Source: Saussurea involucrata
Taxonomy: Eukaryota > Streptophyta > Magnoliopsida > Asterales > Asteraceae
Length of the DNA stretch: 64,000 nt
Assembly (NCBI GenBank): GCA_033807775.1
Contig: CM066318.1
Span: 85,660,879 to 85,724,878, forward strand
Reading direction: 5' to 3'
Part shown: positions 41,716-52,245 of the stretch, in pieces
How the letters are laid out: every line of letters starts with the position of its first letter
How positions within the stretch are numbered: the first letter of the stretch is position 1
Made by a program: the position numbers and the translations under genes
The notes under the pieces: generated by a model
The model's input: only the letters and a program-made list of their open reading frames with translations
What the model was told of the DNA's origin: nothing
The model's database searches: none

Positions 41716-43029
41716 TTGCAGGACGGTCATGTGTGGTACTTAGACCCAGGATGCTCCAAGAACATGACCAGAAGGAGGGAGCTGCTCACGAACTTCACAG
41801 AGAAATACTACAAAGACGTGAGGTTTGGGAACGATGACAAAGCGCCAATTATGGGCTACGGCGATATAGTTCAAGATAAGATCACGATCAAGAAGGTGTC
41901 ATATGTCGCAGGATTGGGACACAATCTGTTCAACATCAGACAGTTCTGCGACAAAGATCTTGAGGTCAACTTCAAAGCTAAAAGGTGTAGCGTCCGCACT
42001 GAAGACGGAAAGGAGCTACTTGTTGGAACTCGGAAGACCAACCTCTACACCATCGACCTCTCTGCCCTAAAGACCGATGATTCTGTCTGCCTTATGTCGA
42101 AGGCTAACTCTCAACAAGCGTGGATATGGCATCGACGACTCTTGCACCTTAACTTCAAGAACATCAACAAATTGGTGCTAGGCAGACACATTAAAGGCAT
42201 GTCCGAGCTCAAGTTCGAAAAGGACAGACTCTGCGGAGCATGTGAGATGGAAAAAATGAAGCGAGCGACTCACAAGCCGAAGGCTGCTCCGAGCATGTCC
42301 CGGTCCCTCGAACTCATCTATATGGATTCGTGCGGACCGATGCGTGTTCAGAGTATCAACAAGAAGAAGTATGTCCTAGTAATGGTCGACGATTTCTCGC
42401 GCTACACTTGGGTGAAGTTCCTGCACTCCAAAGACAAAACCCCGGAACAAATAATCACCTACCTAAAGACCATTCAGCTGAACCTCCGACAGCAAGTTCA
42501 GACAATCAGGACGGATAACGGGACGGAGTTCAAGAATCAAACACTGGACGAATACCTGACATCCATCGGTATTTCACACAACTTCTTTGCCGCAAGGACT
42601 CCTCAGCAAAATGGACTGGTAGAACGGCAGAACCGTACCCTAGTCGAAGCTTCTCGCACGATGCTGTCACAATCCAAACTGCCACTTTTTCTCTGGGCTG
42701 AAGCGGTTGCAACTGCTTGTTACACACAAAACCGCTCCATCATCAACAAGCGGTTCAACAAAACCCCGTACGAGATCATCAACAATCGCATCCCAAATAT
42801 CAAGTATTTCCACGCATTCGAGTGCATGTGCTACGTCTTAAACGACAAGGATGACCTTGGGAAGTTTAGTCCAAAGGCAGATGAAGAAGTATTCATTGGA
42901 TACTCAATACAGGCTAAGGCTTATCACGTTTACCACAAATGGACCAAATCCGTCATCGAAAGCGTAAACGGGACCTTTGACGAAGCCGCAGATTTGCTTT
43001 TGAGCAAATTAGTTCAGAACCCGCTTTAA
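41716..43029 (+). pseudogene. pol: Copia-A protease and integrase
   Basis: The frame is open from HVWYLDPGCS (protease active site, usual DSG changed to DPG) through the GAG-pre-integrase region (WIWHRRLLHLNFKNINKL, CGACEMEKMKRATH zinc ligands). The integrase core follows with Asp in LELIYMDSCGPM, Asp in IRTDNGTEF and Glu in QQNGLVERQNRTLVEA, so the integrase triad is intact. The protease change and a one-base shift near 42995-43000 make it a pseudogene. Pol is in a different frame from gag; the junction is discussed under findings. Confidence 0.85.
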
Positions 43030-43664
43030 CTGGCGTGTTAGCTTCCGAACTCTCATGTTCGGGATCTACACAAACCCCTGTAAATCCAAATCATGCATTT
43101 ACGTCAAAATCACATATTTCTGATTTAGATTTACTTTTTGAGCACTTTTACAATGAATTCTTTAATATGCCTAATCCTCGTGTTATTGTGCAACCTAGGA
43201 ATGAAGTTGCTTAAATCGAGAACTCGGTGAATCTCTCCGGTCTGCCGCCATCAACAAGCACTCCAGCCCTTACTCTGGAATCTCCTCAAAGTTCAACGGA
43301 CACGACTACTGAAACGGCTAATCCCTCGGAGGAACCTATACCAATTCCGGAGATCGCTCCTGAAGATTCGTCCTCAACAAATCAAAAGGATCAACCTCTG
43401 GATTCCCCGGAACCAGAAGTTGCGCAACCAACGACGAATCCCGTTCCATCCCCTCCGAGGAACCGTCCGTCTTCTCTTGAAGCAGTTCAAGATCTTCCCG
43501 CCGGTGAGTATGTGGACCCGGACAACTCTCACGCGACTCATCAATCGCTTACACAAAACACAAAATGGACCAAAGCACACCCTTTCCACCAGATCATTGG
43601 CAATCCTTCCACTCCAGTTTGGACGTGAGGTGCATCTGCCAACTTCTGCTTGTTTTCCGGCTTT
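43030..43664 (+). pseudogene. pol: Copia-A integrase-RT linker
   Basis: Variable Ser/Thr/Pro-rich linker typical between copia integrase and reverse transcriptase (PSTSTPALTLESPQSSTDTT, EEPIPIPEIAPEDSS). It ends with KWTKAHPFHQIIGNPSTPV, the usual lead-in to RT. Stops at 43212-43214 and 43626-43628 break it. Confidence 0.75.
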
Positions 43665-45174
43665 CTAAGCAAGATCGAGCCAAACACCGTCTCTGAAGCT
43701 CTCAATGATCCGGACTAGGTCATGGCTATGCAAGAGGAACTTAACCAATTTGAGGCCCTCAAGGTATGGTGACTCGTCCCACGACCAGCCAACAAGACGG
43801 TCATTGGCACGAAGTGGATCTTCAAGAACAAGAAAGACGAAGATGGCATCGTTGTTCGCAACCAGGCACGCCTCATGGCCAAAGGATACCGCCAACAAGA
43901 GGGAATCGACTACGATGAGACATACGCTCTGGTAGCACGAATAGAAGCCATTCGTATGTTCCTTGCATACGCCGTGCACAAGAACTTCACGGTCTTCCAA
44001 ATGGATGTCAAGATCGCCTTCCTCAACGGCGTTATCAAGGAAGAAGTGTGCGTATCGCAACCGGATGGGTTCATGGATGACTCTAAGCCAAACCATGTGT
44101 ATATCGTCGACAAGGCTCTATACGGTCTCAAACAAGCTCCACGTGCCTGGTATGATGCTCTGTCTAAATTCTTAATCAAAGCAGGATTTTCAAAAGGTAA
44201 AATTTACACTACTTTGTTTATTAAGAATGAAAAAGGTCACATAATCTTAGTCCAGGTCTATGTTATTGATATCATTTTCGGTTCCACTAACCCTCAGTAC
44301 TGTAAGAATTTTTCAAAACTCATGGGAGAATATTTTCAAATGAGCATGTTAAGTGAGATGAATTTTTTCCTTAGTCTTCAAGTTAAGCAACTGTCGACCG
44401 GGATATTCATAAAACAGGCTAAGTACATCCGGGATATTCTTCGAAAATACCAGATGGAACAGTCCTCAACCATGAAAACTCCCATGACCCCCGGTACGCG
44501 GTTACACGCCGATCCTAACGGAAAGGATGTGGATACCAAAACATACCGAGGAATGATAGGTTCTTTGATGTACTTGACGGCGAGTAGACCGGATATCATG
44601 TTCTCAACATTTCTATGCGCCCGTTTTCAGTCAAAACCAAAAGAGTCTCATTTAATTGCGGTCAAACGAATTTTTTGTTACTTAAAAGGTACTGCTGATC
44701 TTGGCTTGTGGTACCCGAAAGAGACAGGTTTTGAGCTCACGGCGTACTCAGACGCGGACCACGTGGGAAGCATGTTGGATCGGAAAAGCACATCAGGACA
44801 CATGTAGTTCCTTGGCGATAGCTTAGTCAGCTGGGCATCCAATAAGCAGCAGTGCGTCTCTACATCGACTGTTGAGGCGGAATACGTGGCCGCCGCGAGC
44901 TGCTGTTCTCAAGTAATCTGGATGGGCACCCAGCTCAAGGATTACGGCTTCACTTACTCACAAGTGCCCATTTACTGCGACTCGAAGAGCGCAATTGCCA
45001 TTTCCAGCAACCTGGTCCAGCACACTAAGACGAAGCAGATAGATGTTCGGTACCATTTTATCAAGGATCACGTCGAAAGACGTACAATCAAACTCTACTT
45101 CGTTAATACTGAACATCAGTAAGCATACCTCTTTACAAAACCCTTGGACGAAAAATATTCATCATCTGTTATCT
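43665..45174 (+). pseudogene. pol: Copia-A reverse transcriptase and RNase H
   Basis: Copia RT is recognisable from EALNDPD and GTKWIFKNKKDEDG through VDKALYGLKQAPRAWYDALS. The catalytic box reads YVIDIIFG instead of YVDDIIFG, so one metal-binding Asp is lost. RNase H has ELTAYSDADHVG, STSTVEAEYVAAASCCSQV and YCDSKSAIAI. Stops lie near 43718, 43770, 44805 and 45120, mostly where TGG, CGA or CAG would be expected. The RT type matches Copia-B, and both look SIRE-like. No extra ORF follows here. Confidence 0.88.
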
Positions 45175-45439
45175 AAATTCCAGATGGAACGAGTAATCAC
45201 TTCCTCGCATATGTATTCCACTTGTATCGTACACATATTTCCGTTAAATCTTTGTACTAATTAGGTAAATTTCGTTTGTTTGCTTTCATTTCGTTTGTGA
45301 TTTCCTTTCATGTTTCATTACTGTCGTCTACGTTTTTTTGTTCGATTCATCTGTGCGTTTCACTATTTTGTCCATGTGTTCAGGGGAGCACATATGCCTA
45401 AGTCCCATCAGGTAAGTCTGTTCACCGTTTGAGGGGGAG
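45175..45439 (+). other. Copia-A 3' untranslated region with polypurine tract
   Basis: T-rich non-coding DNA ending in TTTGAGGGGGAGTG at about 45429-45441, a typical copia polypurine tract. A second copy of the same tract lies at 45551-45564, so the exact LTR start is ambiguous. Confidence 0.7.
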
Positions 45440-45725
45440 TGTCACACTATTTTTTTAACATCATAAGTTTTTTGTGTGTGGCCCATCCCAAATTTTTTTC
45501 TTCAAAGCACCACATGCACAATCCGAGGGGGGGCAATTTGTTTATGCAAAATTTGAGGGGGAGTGTGTTTTAAGATTCTCTAAATGTTTTTAGAAAGAAA
45601 AGTCAAGTCTTTGAAAATCCGAGGGTCATTTTTGAAAAATTTCAATAGTATCTGGACAGGGTATCCGGACACCATCCTATCCGGATAGGTAGGTTTTCAG
45701 ACAACCCACCCGGATACCTATCCAT

Positions 45726-45733
45726 TATAAATA
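45726..45733 (+). promoter_or_regulatory. TATA box in Copia-A 3' LTR
   Basis: TATAAATA in otherwise GC-poor sequence, at a position suitable for an LTR promoter. Confidence 0.55.
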
Positions 45734-46099
45734 CTCGAATACCCTCACTTGATCACTTTTTTCCGGAAAGACCTCTCCTAAACCCTCTCGTTCACCAAAA
45801 CCCTCGGACACCTTGCATTTCACTCGCTTTTCGGTCAGAAAACTTCTCGAATCACAGGTATGAACTCGTTTGTCAATCCTATACTGATTTCGATTGTTTT
45901 CGCACTCAAATGGCACTTCAAATCGCTCGATTTGGGGAATGGGGTTTTCGGACCCCGACACTCTGTCGGTTCACATTCCGACTAATCGGAGTTTTTTTGG
46001 CTCGATTCTTGGTATATTGTTGCTTACCTTATCGATCATACCTGCCTTGGATAGATAGATCTGGGATTCAATAGTGTTTTTGGCTTGATTCAATCAAAC

Positions 46100-46480
46100 C
46101 GGATGTCATATCTATCCGGACACATTCAAGTTATCCGGAAACATTCAAAAGCTAGATATTTTATCCGGTAACCATCTCATCCGGTAACCTCACTTTATCC
46201 GGAAAACATCTCACCCGGTAACCCAAGTTGTTCGGAAACCTTTTTGGTATCTAGTAACTTCAACTATCCGGGATGATAATGTTTGTCCGGTAACCTTGTT
46301 CATCCGGAAACCTAGTTGTCCAGTAAGTTCACTTTTGTCCGATAACATCTTTTTGTCCGGTAACCTTAATTTGTCCGGTAACCATACGTATCCGGATACC
46401 AATGTACCCGGTAACTTTTGTTATCCGGTGACCATTATACCCGGATACTATGCTTCCTTGATACTTTCTTTATCCGGACA
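46100..46480 (+). repeat. cluster of TATCCGGTAA-type motifs (Copia-A right)
   Basis: About eighteen copies of TATCCGGTAACC-like motifs in 380 bases, one orientation, irregular spacing. It is the counterpart of the cluster at 480-905. Confidence 0.8.
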
Positions 46481-46532
46481 ATTTGGCCATTTCAGTACCC
46501 TATTCCATTGCTGTAGGTTCCCAGATTCACGT

Positions 46533-47234
46533 TGCATCACAATAATGGTAAGAAAATAGACATCGGAAGCATATTAAATAAAGCCATTAATGTGAGTGAT
46601 TGTGTAAACGATATAATAACTGTGAGTATCAAATATAGAACAATAATAATGATAACAAGATCAAGTATAAAAGCTGCTCGTATATTGATAATGAATCACA
46701 CCAAGAACACGTTCAAATGTGTGTTCGAAAATCTCACAGGACACAATATCGTACGGAGATAGTGCTATGGAATACTGCAGTGTGTGCTTTAACAATTGTG
46801 GAAAACTATTCTTCCAAAAGCTTACAATCGTTTGTTCCACTACCTCACTATTTATAGCCCTCATAAAGTGTAGACAGTGTACTATCGTACCCTGGAATGA
46901 CACGTGGAAAGTGTGTCTCCTTTCTTTAGGGCATACGTGGAAAGTATGGACACGTGTCTGACACTTAGGATTTCTTACGAGACTTAGGCACCATAAAGGT
47001 CTTCACTTCACCAGAGCTCATTAGACCAGAGCTCTGTTGGTCTTCGGGAATGAACAGTTCTTCTGTTGATCTTCTGCCAGAGCTCTGTTGAGCTCTGTTG
47101 GTTCCACCAGAACTCTGTTGAGTTCTGTTGGTCTTCTTGATGAGTTTCTTCTAAGTCTTCTTCTTGATCTCTGTTGGTCTTCTGACTTGATAATATTTTC
47201 AATACTTTTGCATAAGAGATACTTGGGGCTAACA
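46533..47234 (-). repeat. Copia-B 3' LTR
   Basis: On the minus strand the LTR starts TGTTAGCCCCAAG at 47234, directly after a purine tract. The far end is placed near 46533 (TGATGCA on the minus strand) but cannot be confirmed, because the partner LTR lies outside the window. A TATA box is at 46848-46856. The first 230 bases (47234-47000) are packed with CAGAGCTCTG/CTCTGTTG motifs. No gene is seen. Confidence 0.65.
46848..46856 (-). promoter_or_regulatory. TATA box in Copia-B LTR
   Basis: TATAAATAG on the minus strand, about 380 bases into the LTR. Confidence 0.65.
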
Positions 47235-47246
47235 ATCTCCCCTAAG
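47235..47246 (-). promoter_or_regulatory. Copia-B polypurine tract
   Basis: Minus strand CTTAGGGGAGAT immediately before the LTR start. Confidence 0.75.
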
Positions 47247-47364
47247 TATTGAAAATAAAAATTTACAAACTTGCAGAGATATAAACAAAAGGACAGAGAA
47301 TTGACCTCTGTGATCCTTGCACTGTTCTTTTAAATATTACATAAAGCGAAAAGAATAAGTACAT

Positions 47365-50300
47365 TTAAGCATAATTGTCTCCCCTAAGAATTTTGTCGAA
47401 TCTTCTGATCAGCTCACGGAAGTCCATCATAAGATCTATCTGTTCGATGCACAGCCTCAGTTGCTCTTTTGGACACTTCTCTCTTGGGAGATTCTGAATT
47501 ATGTTCTTGAGATACATCAGCGACTCACTTGAGTACTTGTGGGCTTCAGATATTCTGATGGCCTTCTTGATCTTCTTTGGTCGGCAGATGAAGACTGGAG
47601 GATCTCCAACTACGGTTCCAGTCCTGTAGTGTCCATAACCCTCAAGGTTTTCATTTGGTGGTGCAATCGCTAGTCTCTCAACTTCGAACTCTATGCCTAG
47701 CTGAAAATCAATCTGAATTCTGAGATTAATGTGCTCTTGCATAGCGAATCGAACTTCTGGTAGAGCTGTTCTTGCAGGTTTGCATCTGTCTGAGAAGTTC
47801 AAGCAGTAGGCGTGGAGCATGATCAGATCGTACGGATTTAGAAGCACAAGATCGTTGTCATTGAAGTATTCGTTCTTGCCTTCTGTTGATTCAACAGTGT
47901 ACTCATGATACACAACTCAGTCATGTTGGAATTTCCTATGCTTGATGTCTAAGATCCTGCGGATACCGAAGTTTATGTTTATGGCTTTGTTCAGATTAGA
48001 CTTGGTTTTTATGAACTTTAGCCTTGCATCTTGGATTGTGTTTATTCGGATGGGGTTGAGGTAAGGGTTGATGGGTTTGGCATTGACAGGAATGATGTCT
48101 CTATCAGCCTAGAGGAAACCAAATAATTCCTCTAAGGATGGTTTCTCGGTGTGTTGGGTTGATGTTTCTGGGTTCTGTTATGGCTGAATGGGGTTCTGAT
48201 CTTCATGGGTTTCAGCCATAAGAATGTCAACGTGTTCTAGCATGGGCTCTTGAGCATCTTGGGGTTGGGCTTGGCTTATTTGTTCATCAGCAGAGAATGG
48301 GTCTGTTCTCTCTGGTTCTGTTCTGGGAGAAGTAGGAGGGGTGTCTAATATGATGATCTCTGGTGGTTGTTGAGTTGAAGGTTCTGGTGATTTAATGACT
48401 CGATCTTTGAACATGTACTCGAACACAGCCATAGTCATCTATGTCGTCTCTTCTGTTATCCCCTTATCTCCTTTCTCAGCCTCTTCCTCTGTTACTTTCC
48501 CTTTCCCCTTGTTCTTTTCTGTCTCTGACCCCTCTGTCCCTTTCTCCTTCTCAGACTCTCTCCTTTTCTTTCTCTTTCTATGTCTTCTTCTCTTTCTCTT
48601 TTTCCTTCTCCCCCTTTCGTTGTTCTGTGGACTCACCCTTCTGATTGTCTGAATTACCTTCTCGTGCATCGTGGAAGTCATCATCATCATCTTCATCATC
48701 AGAGAGTGCAATTCCAGTATTGGGTGAGGCAGGAACAACAAACTTAGGTCGTTTACTCGACGGTTCTCCTTCTGGTGCTCCTTCTGCAGGTCGTTTCTGT
48801 GTGGCAGTCTGTAGGATTGCATCTGTGAAGATGGTGACAGCCTTTCTCAATGTATCTTCGACTTCTGTTGCGGCAGTTGTGATCTCATCTACTTGACTCT
48901 CAAAGTTAACTTTGTGAGTGTCAAGAGATGCTTGCACATGTCGTTCTGTTGCCTGGGCTTTCATCACAAACTTTGAAGAAATCGTCATCATCCGGCTAAG
49001 AACTGATTTGCAAAATTCTCCCATTTGGCCAACTGACATGGGTAGGTCATTGGGGTTTGGGCTGGAGATGTTGAGCGGAGTAGCAGATGATGTTGTGGCT
49101 TCTTTGATGGATTCCTTAACAGAGTTATTGATGAGCTCTGTCAAGGTTCTGATGTTTGATTCTGATAGAATAACTGTAGGGATGGGCAAGGTTCTGTTCA
49201 TTGTAGCTGTATGATTCTCTATCATAAGTCTCTTCAACTCTGCAAGCTCTGTCAAAGTCTTTGTTGTTTTCTCTACTCTGACCCTTTCAGCTTCTGTTCT
49301 GGCTCTTTCGACATCAACATACTTCTGTTGTAACTCTGCATATTTATCTGTTAATCTTTGCAGTTCTTCTTTAAGAGAAACATTTTCCTGGCGGATCAGC
49401 TCCTCCTTCTGTGCATTGATAAGTTTATACTCATTCAAGAAGTTGTTGATACTATCACAGAAGCTTGTGAACTCTGCTTTTGTGACAGTTTAAACGGGGG
49501 TAACCCTGGCTCCAACAGATGGATTCAGTTCAACCCCGATCCTCGATGAACTATTTGAACAGAAGCATCTACAAGTATTCTGATCTCGATTTCCTCCTCC
49601 AGCTCAGGTTCTGGTGAAGGGAATCGGATGTGATGAGAAGAATTTGGATCAAGCAAAATCTTCCCTTGTTCAACTAAGGTCTCCCATTGTCCCTGAGTCG
49701 GACAGAGGCTACGTGAGATGCGAAAGATCTCAGGTCTATTTTGTGACAAGTCTATATGAGTCACAGAGGCATCATCGTGTGGAGGTGACCTATTGATGTT
49801 CTGGGGCAAAGGAACATCATTACCAAAAATAGATTCCCCAGGTATGTGCGTACCATAGGCGTGAAGAGGTGCCTCTAGCGGTTCTTGCTGGTTAGGGTTC
49901 GAGGTGTGCACCTCTGTTTCAATATTCCTTTGGTCTTGATCACCAGGAATAGTTAATGTGGCAGCACTGGGAATTGGGCTTTGGAATCTCACATGTGTGT
50001 TCAAATTTTGAACATCTTCTTCTAAGCTCGCATTTCCCTCGGCTCCTAGGGGTATAGCATTTTCCTCTTGGTCACTCTCTAACACATGTACCTCACGCCT
50101 ACCAGAAGAGGGCAATCTCTCTGCCACCTCTTCTGTAGCTTCCCTTTCTTCCTCATGAACAACCTCCATAGTGGATGCTCTGTTATGTACTTCCTCCTCC
50201 ATCACTCTAGAGGAAGACCCCACTTCGGGTACTCTTACCTCTGGTCTGTTAACTTCTTCTCCTATTTCCTCATTCAAACTCTATAATGAAGGCTCAGATC

Positions 50301-51264
50301 CTAAGTATGTTGGGGTTCTCACCTCAGGTTCTTGAGGTTGAGCAGCAGTATTATAGTTTTAGATAGAGAGGTGTTCTGGATGAATAAGGGCAAGCATTGT
50401 ACCTGGAACTCTTCTGATGAAGGGATATTAACCTGAAGTCGTGGGTTAGAATTTTGACATGACCCAAATAGGTGTAGGATTTCATTGTTGAGTTAATTGC
50501 AATGATGGGAAGGCTTCTCGGATTACCAGACTTATAAAACGAGGAAACCTGATTGATTTCAAAAACTTGTGGACTCCAACTTCTCCACCTCTGGCTAGAG
50601 CATTTTTTTGGGTATTCACAGCAGCAAGAAAGTCCTTGTAAAGGATTTTGGCATAATCGAAGTTTCTGTTGAAAGATAACCCATACATGATTTGTAGAAT
50701 CTTTGTGCTTGTTTGATCTTGGCTACCAGACTTACAGGTAAGGGTTCTGTTCAGTGTGGAGAACGTGAAGTTCCACACTGTGGGTAGGTTTTGTCTTCTG
50801 AACTCTCCTATCCTATTTATGTCTTTGTTGTAACCTAAGAACTTTACAAAATCAAGAAGAGTCTCTACTTTGGGGGGTTTCTCATATGCTCGAATCCCTA
50901 ATTCTCTGCTTGTCTTCATCCTAAATATTCTTCTGAAGGTTCTGGCACGAATGCGTATGGATCCTCCTCCTGCGTTTCTTCCCGCCTCAACGTTTCCGAC
51001 AACCCCTTTCTGTTCCGGGATAAATTGGCAAGTGGTCCACCATTGTTGGACGTAAAGCTCGGGTAAGTTGTCGTCATACATGGTTAATGCTCAAAAAACT
51101 TCAGAATTTCTGAAAAACTCTACAAAAATGTGGTACAAGGGTAAATAGAGACCAGGGTTTGCATCAAAACGGTAGTTGTTATCAGCAAACTCGTAGGGTT
51201 GGATAACAATGGCATCAACAGGGCCTATTCTACTTGATTCAACAGAATGTTGAGGTTCGGCCAT
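47365..51264 (-). pseudogene. Copia-B extra 3' ORF (~1300 codons, decayed)
   Basis: On the minus strand the frame starts MAEPQHSVESSRIGPVDAIV at 51264. It is broken by about six stops and at least two frameshifts (near 49550 and 48600). Segments in order: N-terminal domain with YVQQWWTTCQF and an RIRARTFRRIF stretch (to 50482); acidic linker (50277-49525); long coiled coil (ELQRLTDKYAELQQKYVDVE, 49438-49200); a bipartite nuclear-signal-like KRPAEGAPEGEPSSKRPKF followed by an Asp run (about 48800-48680); Lys/Glu-rich linker; C-terminal domain (47913-47365) ending LIRRFDKILRGDNYA. Position after pol recalls the env-like ORF of SIRE elements, and the N-terminal pattern resembles long ORFs seen in SIRE-like elements of other eudicots. 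There is no signal peptide or clear membrane segment, so an envelope role is unsupported. Confidence 0.7.
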
Positions 51265-52245
51265 TGTTGCAGGTTAGGGTTTCTAGAAGAACTTAAGGGT
51301 TTTGATCTTTGAGAGGGAATGATGAAGGGTTTTGAATGATTCGAAAGTGTAAACATGAAATGGGTCCTGAGAGTGGGTATTTATACACTAAACATGTGGC
51401 TGGATTAACGTCGTAGGTACTGTAGGCACTTGAGTTTCAGATAGTGGAACGGCCTCTACAGTAGAACGTGGAAACAGCTAGTGGTCTGTCTTTCAATCAG
51501 AGAATGCCACGTAGGGTTTGGTTCTGACATCTTTTGGGCAAGAAAACCGTCACGGTTAGAGATGTGCGGGTGACAAGTGGTTGACGCTTAAAGAATGACC
51601 CGCATCTCTGATGACGTGCTTCTGATGATGTGGCAGAAAAACCGACAGAGCTCTGGTGGAGCTCAGCACAGTTTTGTCTCTGTTGAGTAACCTTTTCCAT
51701 TTCTTTCAAGTAACCCAAGATGTTTCACCTTTACCCAAAAACATTTAAAATTCTGTATCTGATGTGAAAGTAGTCAAAGAACAAAGACAGAACTGACTCA
51801 GAAATTTCACAGAGTTCTGGTGAGAAACAACAGAGGCTCTGGTGAAATATCAGAGTTCTGTTAAGTTCTTAACGTTATCAAACGGTTTTCATCAGAACAG
51901 GTTTTCCCTCTTTCTTCAAAAAGATTTTTCATTGAAGTTCAAAAAGCAGTCATTTTGGATTTGGAAATCGAATTTTGACTTGCTCCCCCTAAAGCTATGC
52001 ACAATTTCCTTTATAAGCTCCCCCTTGAAATATGAGCTTATTTGAAAGATTTTCTTTTAAGCCTTTTGAAAGATAAAAAAAACTTTATACAAAAAAATAT
52101 ATACAAACAGATTCACTGAGCTTTGTTGAAAAAGTATGCATGACAGAGTTCTGGTGAACTTCAGAAGCTCTGTTGAACTATCTTACCCAACTATTTGACA
52201 GAGCTCTGGTATGATCATCAGAGGCTCTGTTGAGTTTAAACAGAG
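51265..52245 (-). other. Copia-B spacer between pol and extra ORF
   Basis: About 980 non-coding bases on the minus strand. It carries many CAGAGCTCTG-type motifs (51640-51860 and 52140-52230). Next to the extra ORF it has a leader with AAACCCTAA and the sequence CAACAATGGC at the start codon. Confidence 0.6.
51378..51385 (-). promoter_or_regulatory. possible internal promoter TATA box for Copia-B extra ORF
   Basis: TATAAATA on the minus strand, some 115 bases upstream of the ORF's ATG, with a CT-containing leader and a telo-box (AAACCCTAA) between. The spacing fits a normal plant core promoter. Confidence 0.45.

Larger units (their letters stand above)
45440..46532 (+). repeat. Copia-A 3' LTR, partial or of uncertain end
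   Basis: Starts at TGTCACACTA (45440) or, after the second purine tract, at TGTTTTAAG (45564). It contains a TATA box at 45726-45733 and the TATCCGG motif cluster at 46100-46480. The right end is set where Copia-B begins and is uncertain. Overall alignment with 1-1000 is poor by eye apart from the motif, so the pairing as LTRs rests on position and motif. Confidence 0.5.

Noticed and set aside
48441..48652. + strand Ser/Phe/Leu-rich frames as membrane proteins
   Set aside because: They are the antisense of the Lys/Glu-rich linker of the Copia-B extra ORF.
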